Assembly: GCA_023846275.1 (NCBI GenBank)
Contig: CM043877.1
Location: 13,065,107 to 13,129,106, forward strand
Reading direction: 5' to 3'
DNA length: 64,000 bases
Source of the DNA: Vanilla planifolia
Lineage: Eukaryota; Streptophyta; Magnoliopsida; Asparagales; Orchidaceae
The notes under the pieces were generated by a model. The model saw only the letters and a program-made list of their open reading frames with translations, was not told where the DNA came from and made no database searches. Position numbers and translations under genes: made by a program. Shown piece after piece: positions 11,374 to 26,300 of this stretch (the first letter of the stretch is position 1; every line of letters starts with the position of its first letter).

Positions 11374-14300
11374 CTGAAAAAAATGGAAGAAACTTTAATG
11401 CTTGAGAATTATTAATTTTTGGGTTGTTAGTTGATCGAGCAAGGTTGCACCCTCAGCTCATCGCGACGGACGAAATGCTGCTGATCGCCGCGTATTCTGC
11501 ACGATGAAAGCAATCTTGCAAGTAATTATCAGTGTGACATCGAGATAAGAATGATAAACACACAGAATGGAATATGCATAGCATGCTATAAAGGTCTTTT
11601 TTATGATACTAAACTTTATATGGTGAATTGAATGAAAGAACGAAACGATGAGATCGATCGATCGTTCGATCGAAACAGCAGGTTGAATGAGAAGACATAA
11701 GTTGAACTCGACGATTTACTTGTGTTTTTGTTCAACAACACCAGCACGCACAACAATACAAGGAATAGAATCAAAGAAACAGCATCTTAGATGGTCAGCG
11801 ACAACAAATCATAGGCAAGTAATAGAATCACAAGAAAAACATTAAGCATAACAAATGTGATTTGGGTCAATTATTGCTTAATATAGCATCTTTGATATTC
11901 AACACATCATTTGACTAGACTAATCGAAAAATTTCAGAATTAATGATGCTCTTATTGAGAGATAGATTGATGAATACAAGTAAAGATTATATTTAATCAC
12001 TTATTATAAGGTGTATAAAATATTAGAATCTTAATATATAATAAATATGACCTTAATTTAATTGGGTATTCATCAAAGATAATATTAATGCATCTCCCTT
12101 TACGTGAAAGAAACAAACTTATTAGTTTCATGCTTTTTATTTGAGCTTATAACAATTATCCCAATGCAACATTATTCAATTTCGAAACAAGTTAGGAAAA
12201 AATAAGCACACTAGTTGTGGTATAATCAATCCATCTGCAATTAAACAAGTATTTTGTGAACTTATATCTTAGCAGGTCATGCTTGGATGCGCAAACAAAG
12301 TTGAATCTTTTCTTTCTATTTTGATAAAAGTTTAGTTGAAGTATGAATATAAGAGTACATACGTGTCCAAGATCAATCTCTCATAAGCTTCAGGAATGAC
12401 AACACCTTGATATCTTTGCCTGTACGATAAATCTAGCTCACTTTGTATTGTAGACATTTGAAGACCCGGTTTTTTGACCTAGGAAAGAAAAAAAAAAAAT
12501 GAGGATGTCATACTTTCAAATATAAAATATCAATAAAAAAAAAGTCCAGTATGGATTCCATAATGAATTCTCAATCAAAAAAAGTTATCCTCATTAAAGC
12601 ATGCAGAAAACATGCTTATATAATGATAGAAGGGAAAGAATCTATTCGTTAGGCACATTTAAAATCACAGAATTAAACATTACAAAATTAATAGAAACTA
12701 TAAGCTTCATCCTCAGGAAATAAATTCAAGCTATCATGAATATCAAACTAAAGAATCATGAATATCAAATTACAGAACCCATCTTAAATGTATTCGTTTT
12801 GTTCCTAAAATAATGAATTTAACCAAATAATATTAATTTGCTCAGCAAAGATTGAAGCATTTTGTAATGTAACATGTTTTAAGGAGTAGAGATTCTTTTT
12901 TTTCTGGAGTACTTGACAATAACATTAGTAGCAAAGAAATTTTATTTATGATTCCATCAACATACCATAAGAGTTGATCTTTAAAATAAAAGAAATAAGT
13001 AGTATAATACTTGATATGTTGATGATGCACTTCTGGTTTCATTTTATATATGCCTAAATTATGTCAGGAACTAACAATTTTAACAATTTTCTCCTTAGCT
13101 TTGACTATGTAAGAAATGTAGCTAACATGGGATAAGGCAATTACCTTGTGCGTTGGACATTATGGGTTCAAGTAATGGAAATAACTTCTTCCAAATTTTA
13201 AGGTGAGGCTACATATAAAGGATCCTTTGGGCCTGACAATATCTTGGAATTAATGTTTGAAGCTTTAATTTTGGTTTCAGGACTATAAATTTGGTTTCAT
13301 TAGTTTCAATGATTGGTTTTAGCTAATGTTTTGGTTATACTTAAATTGGTTTGAGTTATCTTCAAATCATTTTTTAAACTTGAAAAAAATTAAAAATTAC
13401 TAAAAATAAATAAAAAAACAAAAGAAGGAAAAAACAAAATATCAAATTTATGCATATACAATGATGAATTAATCGTATAAAAATTCTGCAATGTGGTGTA
13501 TACACACATATACTAAGTTACACGTGAACAAACTCGACAATGCATCAAATTTATACAAACATAGAATAACATATGCATGTATAAAACTGAAAAAAACAAA
13601 TTTTTAGATGTCTAAACTAATTTCAATTTGATAGTTTAACAGAATTTTTACAAGTATAAATTAGTTTATGCGAATATAATTATGTGTGGATGAACTAGTT
13701 TATGCATGTATAAATTCAATAACTTAACACATTTATAAGTGCATAAATTGGTTTTAGCACTTACAAATTCAACAACTAAATGAATCTATGCATGCATAAC
13801 TTTAGAACAAATTTAAGTATGCTTATTTCTGTGTGTGATTTTAAGTCTTGTTGGAGCCAATCTTTTGAGATCGCTTGAACTTGTCTCGACCAATGCCAAT
13901 CCAAACCAAATGAAATGAATCAATTAATGACAACTTAAAACCATGCATGGAGCATACACTTGCTTGTATGTCAGCTGACCATTAATTTTGTTGCTGTTTA
14001 CGGAAGCTCATCTAAGCAGAACACAATTTGACATGGCACTTGATGGCCAACATAGCTGTGCTTAGCAATTGAAGGAAGCTCAAGCTTGTCCTTGCTTCTT
14101 AGTTAGCCCATTTCTACTGTTCAGCAACTTAAAGGATGGGAAATTACCAGTAGCAGATGACAATTGACATTAACAGATACAGACTTTAGGTGGTCAATAG
14201 GGTGGCAAAGTGGTGATTAGAGCAACAAAGATGTCCTATTTTTAAAAGACAACAGATTTGGCCAAATTTTGAAAGTCAGCAGTATACGATAATTGTTGAC

Positions 14301-17300
14301 TTTAAAAATAGATTTCTTCAAAAGTTGACAACACAAACAATGGCTACTAGACAACAACATAAAAAAAATATCTTGAAACCAAATGTATCCGTAAACAACT
14401 TTATGATAGTTTTCTCCCATTTACAAATTTGTATTTTTGTGCCTCAACAATATTTATAAGCCAAAAATTTTAGTTTTCCTGAATGAATACAAGGAAAGTG
14501 ATAACCAGGTTATGAGCTGTAAGGAATAGTAAAGCCACAACCTAACCAATTTTGTTCAACTCATTATTTAAGGTCATTTTCTCTTCTTTCCATGCTTCTA
14601 ATGCTCTTTGCCCATCTTTTAACTTGTTCTCAATTCAATAATGCAAAATGTGATCCACCAATATGGCTATAGCTAAGCAATCATATCTAATGATCCATCC
14701 GTATAGCTGGTAAGACTATTAACATTAGGTTTTCAATTAGGGTTGAGAGTATGGGTCAAAGATCGATCCATCTCGAATTGAATTGGATTCTTGCTCCTCA
14801 CTTTTCAGTTGTGAGCCAATGATATAGCTTGATATTTAGATCAAGTTGACTTCAAGTCATGCCTAGATTGGATCAATTTGGATTGTTGTTGACTCATTTT
14901 TTAAATAACAATATATTAAATTAAAAAATATTTCTTCTAAATTTTTAGTAAACAAGACAAATGGTTAATAGTTAGGTAGTTTTATTGTGAGCACAACATT
15001 CTGGGTTTGAACCTAAATCCCCAATTTTGAACATTTTTGTTGGTTAAGTGCTTATGTTCTAATGGTCCAAAAAAAAAAAAAAAAACAAAAAACTCATGTG
15101 TTTAACTAGATTGTCACTGCTCTCTTAGTCATTCCAACACACTTGATAAGAATTAAGAATGATGATTTCTTCAAGTTGAGGCAAATCTTGGGTGGGTGGG
15201 GAGACAAATCTTGTCTATTTTTCTCTTTCCTAATTGTCTCACTTCATCCTTTTCTTTCAGCTCAAATCACATCCCATCTTGCCATTTCTTTTCCTTAGTC
15301 CTAACCTCACTTCAATGGTTTGAACTCCATTACTATGATTCCTCTTCTCAGCCTTAATTATTTACCATCTTCAATTCTGAAAATCTTTACATCTCTAAGA
15401 ATATGGTTTTTTTATATCACTTGGATGATGCCATGTGCTTTTTTGCCTTTATTGCATTTATGGTTTTGCTTTTTACACATGTTAGTTTGCAATTTTCATG
15501 TTAAAATGTTTGCTCTATTTATCAGTATTATGATATTAGCTTGTTTATGCATGCAAGTTTCCCCTCTAATGTGTAAACTCAATAATTATGCACTAAAGGT
15601 TAATGCAAAATAATGTTATACAATTTTTGAAGTTATTTGGGAAATATTTTGGAATGCCTCTATTCTAATTTGTTTATATAAACTTTTGTGTGTTGTTTAT
15701 ATGAACTACTTCATAATTTAAATTGTTGGACCACATGAGTAAGTCCAAATATGGATCAAGCCAACTCGTAATTGATAAGCAATCAAGCCGAGCCACCTCA
15801 AACTTTAGAAGCTTCGATTGATGTTTTCTCCATGTGGTGCTTGGCCAACTAAAGTGAAGCTTGGCCAGAAGCAAAAACGTGGAGTCTATGAACTAATTGC
15901 TTCCTTATGAGGCTTGATATGAAGTCTTAGAGGGTCAAGAAAGGTCTCGGGAATTGCATTGGTAAGCTATGAAGTCTTGTTACCTTATAGCTTGGCCACA
16001 CCCCATTTGATGTATAAGAAGAAGAATTTGAGGGTTCTAAGCATAAAAAAGATTCAAGTGTCAGTTTTGCAGTCTATTCATTGAGAGCGTATTAACCTAC
16101 CTAATCATAGCGCCTCGACTCAACTCAACTCAGTTGATAATATTGTAGATTTCTTATCCACGTTAAATCCCTTTATCTTTTCGTGTTCTTTGCATGAATG
16201 GCATGAGCTGTCAATATATAGGTTTGAAGTTGGATGTTTCTTGAATCTTTTTCCAATACATTTGGATGTACATTCATGGTCCTACTTCTATTTCATGTAA
16301 AGTGTGTCACTAGTTCAAAAAACTAGTAATGTTTCCTTCCAGTACAAACATTGTTAACGCATCATGCCATTTCCAATGAAATCTCAAATCATTTTACAAT
16401 CATGTTTCACTTAACTCATTCTTACACATTCTAGGAGACTTCAAGAATATTTGTTCTTCCTTACATGTAATCTAACAACCACCCAACATTATATTCTGTT
16501 TCCACTTCCAGAATTTCCCAAACCATGTGTAAAATTCAGGAAAATTTTCTCAAATTATGCCTAGCAATCTACATTTATATTTTAGATAGAAAGCCTACAT
16601 GACCACATCTTAATTGCAATAACATCCATCAATCTTTCCATATTACAATTTAAAATAATTAAATTATGTATATCATGGTTTACAAAATCACCTAACATTC
16701 AGTTTTGGTTGTTTTAAAATGAACGTTTTGTAAAGAGCATTTTGTCAGTTTTCAAGCTCTATTCCCAAGTTAATACAGGTCCTACGATGTAAATGGACAG
16801 ATTTGCAGGCTTCAAATTACCAACACCAACCACGGTTTACTACAAAAAAGAAAAAAAAAAAAAAAAAATCAGAAAACCCTCCAAAGAAAGTGAATGCCTC
16901 CAACTACTATGGAAATAATATTTTATTTAAAAGTTAATTGAAATATTAAAAGGTTCGTCTATATGTTTTAATCTGATTCCTTTTAGAAGATAATCAGATT
17001 CCTTTTACATCTTAGAAGGTGACATACATGATTTAGTCTATCTAGTGCAATACAAAAGTACCAAAAAGGGCTTGAATATGCATAATTTCCTTATTGCTAA
17101 CTTGAAACTAGAACGTAAATTAAATGCAATCATCCATAACATCAAATTTGTAACATTAAAAGGGCATCCATGAACTACAAGACGTTGCATGCATAGGGTC
17201 AAAAAATGGATTGAACCAATAAGGTTTTATTGTATCTAATCTTTATATTTTGTAACACTGTTTCAGAGAGACATCGCAATAAAAAGGTACAATTCTTATT

Positions 17301-20300
17301 TAAATTTTCAATATTAGCTTGAAATGCGCCAGTTGTATTTTTTTTTTATTTCGAAATGCTAGTCAAAGTTAAGATGCAATATTTTCAAAGCAATAGAACC
17401 TATAAAAGCCATAACATGGCCAAAAGCCCAAAGAAAAATTTAAAATCTCGTTTTACATGAGTCCACATAATCCACCATTTTGTTTCCAACAAACCATTTT
17501 ATCATTGAAATATAACGTTGCAAATTGAAAAGTAAATGAAAAAAAAAGAGTATAAACAAGAAAAAAAGAGAGCTATAAGCCTTCAAATATGCTATTTTCT
17601 CGTAAGGAGAGAGGTCAAATGATATAAAGAGCTAACTGATTTTCTCGAGCACACAAGTTTCTAAGGTTTGATTTGTCAATTTTATGATATGCTTTGCAAA
17701 AGAATTTTGTGTTTTTGTGTTTCTATTGAGGCATCCACTTGCTTAGTATAGATTCCAGCTTGCATTTGTTATACAAAACAACAGTTTGAGCAAAAGAACC
17801 ACGAGCAACTTATTAACAAAAGTTAGCCTAGTTTCTTAACACACAAATCTGCATTTAATGGGTTTGGTTGATACAATCATACAATGCTATGCGTATCCAA
17901 GTAATGAATTATAGGTAGGCGAGATTATGAGTAGGTCAGGCAAAATCATACTATAGGATTTGAACTTCGAATCTTAGGCAAAAATAGGAATAGAAATGGA
18001 ACATGTATAATTTTTTATTGCGGATTGAGGGAGAGTTGATAAATGTAGCATTAACTTTGCATTATTGGACCTAGAGTGTGCTAAAAACACAAGATCTGCA
18101 ACTCTCAATGAAGTGAAGCCATTGTTCACAATTCTCTTGATAAACATAATAGGGTCTAAAACATTGATTAGAATAATTCAGAAAGGAGCCTTATGAAGTT
18201 CAGTCCTTACAGTTAATTTCATGTACATGGCCTCCAAAGGCTGCAAGCGTATGACAAATTCATTTCGCCCTTGATTTTGACCTATTAGAAATAGAATTCT
18301 GGATAAATTATATTGCAACTCTAAATAAAGGATGATTAAACCGGAATAACCATGTTGAAATGCATGATAATATGCATTAGAATGCTTAAAACACTGAACA
18401 AAGTTTAAAATTAAAAAGAGTTGAGAAACAATTCTATACCAAAAGGTAATACAAGATGAATGATGAGAAATGACAAACATAAGTAAAAGAAAGTTATTAG
18501 GTCAGAATATATATGTGAATATTGAAGTACAAGTCAGATCCTCAACAAGTTGGCCACAGGCCAGGCTGTGTTTATTATAGAGATCAGGTGACAATAGGTT
18601 AGCATGTAACCAAGTCCACAGATATCCACTTTATAATAACAAAAGCATGAATAAATAAAAAGTAAAACGGCCGAACACTTGTAGACAGTTTGAAATACCA
18701 AACAGTGATGGCAAAAAATCATATGAAAGGATGAGCTAAAGCATAGTTCAACTCATTTAATGTTTTCTATAAAAGAAATATAAAGCCTGTGATTTTCAAG
18801 CCATGTGGACTCACCAGTTCAAATCTTTGATAATTTCTCATTAAGCAATTTCCATATTTTGATTTTATCATTCATGTGGATGGCTTTTCCTGAACATGAG
18901 TTCCAATTTAGAGATCAAATATACAAGCCCACCAAGTGACTGCTTAATATTCCTTTTGTATAAAAAGAAAATGTTCACACCAACAGCTCTATTACATAAA
19001 ACCTCACGAGCATCTGTTTTTTGATGCCAAAAAAGCAAGTTGATCTCATAGATTGTTCATATGTGCCCACCTTATACCTTTCTTTTTGTCCTCAACCTAT
19101 TCACTGTTAAGCATATTCCATCGAAGAAGAATAAGATTATTATGTGCCCCCTTGCCTAAGCAATTTGGAGGTATTGAAATAGGAAACTGTTTAGAAGCTT
19201 GGATACTCTATGATAGGTTACCCTTGCTTAAATCAAAGTCAATATTAATAAGATTCTTCAATGAGGTCTTCTTTTTTGTTCCTTGATGCCTACAATATTT
19301 TTAGAAGTTCTTCACATTTTTGAGCTCACAACCTTGCTTCATTTCTTATCTCTTCCCATGATCAAAGGCGTTTTCCAACTCACATGTTATGTTCTTTTGT
19401 CTTAGGAGCACTTTTTTTTTATAGGGGACATGTTTGTATACCCATTATCCCACCACCATTTTTTTGGACTTGATAATTTAAGCATTTTCTCAAGCGATTG
19501 AGTTTTGTTCTTTGGCCCCCACTATTTTATACCTTTTCTTTCAGCAATGAACTAAGCATTTCCCTCACATTTCTTCAAAGGAAAAACAAATCCTTGACAA
19601 TGTGATGACATCAAAAGTACATGGAATCCAAAGCAAATCTTTCAAATTAGAAACAATATTTATAATTTTATTTTGTTCTTCTAGAATAGTATATTCTCAT
19701 TATTTATTTTCTTAGTATAGGATATTTTTTTTGTTCTTTCATTTTGTTTTTCTAATATAAGATCTCTTGTTTAATCCCTTATTCTGCTTTCCTAGTATAG
19801 AATATAATCTTTATTTCTCGCTATATGGAGCCGGATTTTTTTCTTGTATGAAGACATCAGCTAAGTGCTGCAAATAAACATTGAGGTTCAACTTCATAAT
19901 CCCATTTGTTTATGGTATCAAAGCTATGATCTTTTTTGAGTCCATGCTCTCCTACAGTGGCCTCTTGTAATCCTGGCCCTTATTTTTTCCTTGCACAACA
20001 TAGGGCTTGCATTGCTTGCCGTAATTCAGTTCTCCTTGCTTGCTTCTCCAATATCGATTCTCTCTTCTTTGCTGGAGCCCTCTTTCTCTTCAATCTTTCT
20101 ACCATCTCCTAAATTTATCATCAACAATAATACGATTTTCCTTGATGGGACCAATCCTTCCAATTAGTCATCCTCCTCTAGCCAATCCTTCAAATTGGTT
20201 TATATTTTCTAATCCTTCAAATCACTCAACACAAATTTAATGTGATCAATTTTAGTGAATAGTTTCAATCGGTGTTGCCCAATAAAAAAGATAAAGGAAA

Positions 20301-23300
20301 GATTTGATATCTTACGAGGCTATTCAGGTATAACAAAAAACCTTGGAAAACTATAGTAAGTTGCAAGCCAAAAATTCCCTTGCTATGTCATGGTTCATCA
20401 ATTCAATAGAGTTCAAAATTGGTCAAATATACCTGTTCTATGCAATTACAAATAAGATCTATGATGTTTCAAGAAATTTATTTCGACCTTGACAGTACTT
20501 CTTAATTTTTTGACGTTCTTTTAACCTTATGATTGATTTGCTAAGACACCTCATTTGTTACAAAGTACTTCAATTCTCTAAGAAAACTATGGCAAGAAGT
20601 AGACTTGCATCAAAATAGCATTGCCTTAAAGACGTTCTCAAGTACACAAAGATGGAGGACGATGAACGTGCCATCGATTTCTTTGGGGGATCAATACAGA
20701 TGTAGATTAGGTAAGAGACCAATTGCTTGGAATGACACTTTCCCTCTGTTCATTAAGCTTTTGCAAAAGTTCAAAAGAAGGAAAGTCGAAGGTAGGTTAT
20801 GCTTAACAACATGTCCCCTACCAAGCCAAATCTAGGAAGTTAGGTATTTGTTCTTGTATCAAGTGAAAATGCTATAGCAATACAAGGTAATCGAAGAAAA
20901 CAAGCTCTATGATAATTATTCCCACAAAACTAATCATACTCATGACCATTGCTACAAGATTCATAGCAAATTCCTACATGGAAAGCTCTAGAATTATCAT
21001 TAGTTAAAAAATCCCTATGCTTTCGAGAAATCCACATCTCCAACATAATTAGGTACTCCTTTTCTAACCACAGTTTAACAACTAGATTTTTTGAAAAAAC
21101 TTTTGACTAACCAAGAAGCAACAAAGAGGGAAAAACCACTTTCTTACTTGCTATAGCACTTAGTTCACAGACAAATAATCAACCCCAATTTTACTATAAA
21201 ATTTAGCATAATCAAAATGGATAATGGATATTAAAGCCACTAATTATATAACAAGCTTCTCTATGTGCTAGAAGTAACGAGAAAAGTTCAGTTAGTTTCT
21301 CTACTAATGGTACTATTGTTTGCGTGGCAATTCGTGGCACAACAAGCATTGATAGATTAAGATTGGGAGACATGCTTCTTGTCCTTAGCCTTCATTACAA
21401 ACTTCTTTCTATTAGTAAATTAATAAAAGATTTTAAATATATAGTGATCATTTACTTATCACACTTTGTGTTTCAAGACCTAGCATTGGAGAGGAGAATG
21501 AGCAATGCTAAGGAGTATAATTTATACTATCTCACTAGCGGTAAAACTCTTTGATTAGGGGAACAAACATATCCTCTTAAGAATTTATCAATTCATCTCA
21601 AGGGAAAACTAGGTATCTTATATGGTAGCTAGACAATTCTCCAAACCCACTACGAGGATGACTGGTAAATGGAGAATAAGAAGAGTAGCATCTTGAAACA
21701 TGTCAGAAGTATCGATGAGATGTTTTATAGCCTTAAGTGGTCTAAAGACGATTGATTGATATATCCTTAAGATCTTTCAAAACAAAAAAACACCATCAAG
21801 GACTACATTAGCCTCAAGGGTCATCTCCCTACATTTGTTTAGTCTTAAGGGTCAACCTTTGTTTTTGACTCGATGATTTTGGAACTTGTTCAAACCATCA
21901 TAATTAGGATTGATTACAAGAAATGTTTGTATCACCTTTTAGTTTCTTGCTTTTAGCTTTTTACCCATTGGGGCAAGTGTATAAAAACTCGAAGGAGGAA
22001 GGGGAAGGGAACTAATTTGATTTTGGAAAAACTTATCTTTGAAAATTAGTTTGTAATTCACTCTCTAACTGTTGCTATCGTTTCACTTATTAGGAAAAGA
22101 CATCTGCCACCATTCTTTGTAGCTAGTCATAAATGAATCAAAGTATTGCTGAGGTTTACATCTATCAAATCTACCAAAGTGTAGATCTAAAAGGTTTATA
22201 GATTAGGCACTCATCTAAAGAAGGTATTAGTCTATTCAATTGGTATTAGAGCATTTCGATCATGATAGGAATAAGTAAAAAATGAATTAGTCCAAGGTGA
22301 AACAGAAGATTGACAAAGGATCTTCAAAGAACCAAGAAGAGTATTAACATAATTGAGTTGAGCAACAAATTGCTCTATTATTTCAATAGATCTAGATGTC
22401 AATGAAAATCATCTTGAATAATCAAAACAATTTAGTTATTGCATCAAAGGAGAATTTGATAAGAAAGAAATTCTCTAATTATAGAGGAATGCCAGTATTA
22501 TCCACATCTCAGAGAGATGATAGAAGACTAAGTGGACAAAGTTGAGCATCACCTCATTGTTATCCAATTGATTGAAGCTATTTATGATAGAAGCGAAGAT
22601 AAATATTCCGATGTATGATGGAGATGTCAATGCAAATAACTTAAGAACCTAGCTAGAGCAATTGGAAACCTATTTCTCCTTGTATGGTTATATCTTACTA
22701 CAGAAGGTGCCTTTTGTTTGATTGAAATTATTGATATTGGCCTAATGGAATGCCCAATTAAGAATTAGACTGTTACATAACATTTTTTTTATCAAGCTTA
22801 AGGAGATGAAACATGAGAAATTTTATACTATGAGATATTTGGAGGAGCAATAGAGGAAATGACATGCTTTAAAACATTGTTAAGGGTAAAATATGTAGGA
22901 GTATATGATTGAGTTCAGAAGACAAGCTGCTACATAAATAATTCAATTAAGCAAGTATACAACTAAGTTGTATTACTCAATAACAATTGATCAAATCTCT
23001 TTTAACAATCCTACCAAAGTTTAGATCTAGAAGATTCATGAATTAAGAAATATTCTAAAGAAAGGATTAGCCCCATCAACAAATCAAGAAGTGTCTAGGT
23101 CATCTTAGCTACAAATATCTTTAGTCATTGTATCCAAAATTAATAAAAAATATAGCTCTGACTCTCTTCTTTTGAAAACAATGTGTAAGCAAAACAATCC
23201 AACTCAACCCACCCCACTCACCTATACAAATATTCTATAAACCATTCCGTCTTATTCACATTGATACATGAAGACTAGATTGTATCATATTTATTAATGA

Positions 23301-26300
23301 TCATTTTCATGTCTATTGGATATACTTAATGAAAGACAAGCTAGACATATGAATTATCTTTGGACAATTCCACGAACATGTATGAAACATCTTCTAATCC
23401 CACATCAAATTCATCAAATAGATAACAGGAAAAATATTTTACAAATAATTTTTTCACAATGCCATCTAAAATAAGACCTATTTCATCAAAGTTCATGTAT
23501 ATACGACTCAAAAAAATTTGGGTTACAAATAAAAATCACTGTTCTCTTGAAGTGGTCCCTCCTTTGATGTTCTCATTTAATATTCCTATTTCTTTTTGGA
23601 ATAATGAAGTTTTGAAGCATTCTACCTCATCAACCAACCTCCATTAAAACACATCACAATACAAAACTTTACTAGACAAATTACTTTAGTCATTCCTAAT
23701 AATTTGAGCCTTTAACTATATTTTACTTGAAGTTTACACATTTGATCTTCACTCATTTTGACAATAACCTCCAATAAAGTAAATTGAATTTTAAGGCTCA
23801 AAAATGCATATTTTTAAGGCATTCTCCAACTTAGAAGGGGTTACAAGGATTATTTACCAAAAACAAAGAAAAAAACATCATATTGATAGGTCAATCCTTA
23901 AGAATCAATCCTAGTACTATGATAAACCTCTTCAAGAGGAGTAGATGTAGCAAGATGATCATTGGGATGTACTAATTTCTTTTCTTATAATTCTACTCAT
24001 CAACAACCTTTTGACTCTCATCCAACACATAACTTTGAAATCTGAGACTTGTAGAGTTTTTAACTCACAACCAACTCTAAATTTATTGAAGTATGAGTAG
24101 ATGACCATGATCTCCTCAACAAAAGCAATTGCCCAAGTCAAGGTCAGAATTGGATACCAAAGCAAAAATGATTATAAATCACCAAAATGATCTCGATGAC
24201 CTTATTACTGTAAGGGGTGAAGTCTTGACAAATTATCCTATCTCAAATGAATTATACAAAACTGTTTTTGGTACTAAGCATTTGTTATCCAACTTAATAC
24301 TATTATGATTCCTAATGACATCAAAATGCCTTATATGGACCAAAGTATAAAAAAGTTGTGATGGTAGAAATTAATATCTTGACTAGAAATAAGACTCCGA
24401 TAATGGTTGACACACTTAAAGATAAGAAGATTGTGGACTGTAAATAGATAGTTATTAAAGTACGGTGTAAATATTAAGATTGATAGATACAAGACTACAG
24501 TTATTGCCCAAGGCTATACATAAACCTATGGAATTGACAATGAGGAAAGTTTCTTTATTAGCAAAATTGAACTCAATTTGTGATCTACCTACGAGTGTTT
24601 CGCTCTTAGCCCTCAACAACAAAATTATATTTTAGAGTCACAATAGTGAAAATGAAGAGCAAGAATGGCAAATGAATTAAGAAAGAGAAAAAAAGTCTTT
24701 GCACAAAAGATAGAATTTTTCCCAAAAACTAAAATTTTCCAAAAGATACCAATTATCTCATTCATCTTCTTCCTCCTTTTTGTAGAGGCTTTGATATAAT
24801 ATTTTATTATAAAATATATATTATTTTATTTTTCATAAGTTTAATGACAATTTGAGTAAAAATATTGCTGCTGCCAAAAATCAGCACCACCATTCATGTG
24901 GGCCCCAGACTATGCTCGTTTCACTGTTGCTCGTGAAAGATGCCCCAACTGTGTTGTTCGCATTGCACATGGTGCAGCAGGTTTCCCACCACACATATGT
25001 GAACTACGTGCAGTGGTAGGTGTAGTTGTTGTGTGTGCATTTCATGCATGTGTGCAATGTGTGTACCCACCGTGGCATGTGTTGCACATGTGCGGAAGTT
25101 TCATGCGTCATGTGCACACTGACATTTTGTACACGACACACGCGTCGCTCTATCTAGTGCAAGTACCGTTGCTTGCACTCACTGCCACTTGTGTGCAGCC
25201 AGCTTTTGTAGGTAGATGCATGCATGGGTGGCACCACTCGACGACTTATGTTGTTTTGTCCCATCCCTTGATTCTTTTTCAATTGTGGATTGTTTAATGA
25301 TTGAATGAACTTGCAATTGATCCCCTAATCAATTTGAGTTCTGTCATCCTCCTACAAATTTAGACTGAGTTCCATCAATTGAATGTAAAAAATATCTTAC
25401 TAAATAGGGAGTTAGAAGAAGACATATATGAAGGTTCATTTAAGATTTGAATCCAAACAAGAAATAGAAAAAATGTGCAAGATGACCAATTCTTGATGAA
25501 CTAAATCATTTTCTTGAACATAGTTTACAAAGTTTTATGATTCTATAAATAAGTTTGGAAGTAGTTAGGGGTAAGAGACCATGTCATATTTATTAAGAAA
25601 CATAGACGAAAGAAAGTGTACCTTGATAACATATATAAATGATATAATTATCATAAATGATAATTAATGGGATACGAAATCTGAAAGATAAACTATAAAA
25701 AAGATTTATGGTAAAGGATTTTTAACGTCTCAACTTCTTGGGATGAAAATTTCTAGTAATAAGCATGACATCTTCACATTTCAAAGTACAACATTAATCT
25801 CCTAAAAAAGTGCTAATGATTTGGTTGTATGCACATAAGCATGCCTTCGGAGAGGTATTAATAGCATCATTTAAAATGATCTAGCTATAGAGAAAAGATA
25901 GTACTATAGTTTGGGTAGGAAATTGATCCACTTGTCACACACATGCTTGGACATAATCTTTTGTGTGAACATTGTTAGCTAGTTTATGTATACTCGAACA
26001 CAAAAGAACATGGAAGCTATAAATCATATATTAAGATGCCAAATTGAGAAATCAAAGACAACAGCTATAAAAGGTTATTATATAAAATTTCAGAAAAATT
26101 TGATGACCTAGAGCAAACTATGTTAGCCTAAAGTAGCACTAAAACAAAATATTGATCAATTGCAAAAAGAATGCAAGAGTTTTAGCGGCTTGAGAAGCTA
26201 AACAATGATCATGGCATCGCATGAGAAAATATTATGAAACTTTATAGTGACAATAAATTTTTCATAAATATAATGCATGATCCTATACAACATTAAAAAA

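Noticed and set aside
15320-15613. 97-codon hydrophobic open frame
   Set aside because: T-rich sequence read in frame inside a G6PDH intron; no motif or splice support.
18178-18480. 100-codon open frame as a separate gene
   Set aside because: Only 18211-18281 is coding, as a G6PDH exon. The rest is flanking intron.
24896-25297. 133-codon open frame as a gene
   Set aside because: Lies inside an insertion in a dead copia element, with no known motif and a skewed TG/CA composition. Kept only as a finding.
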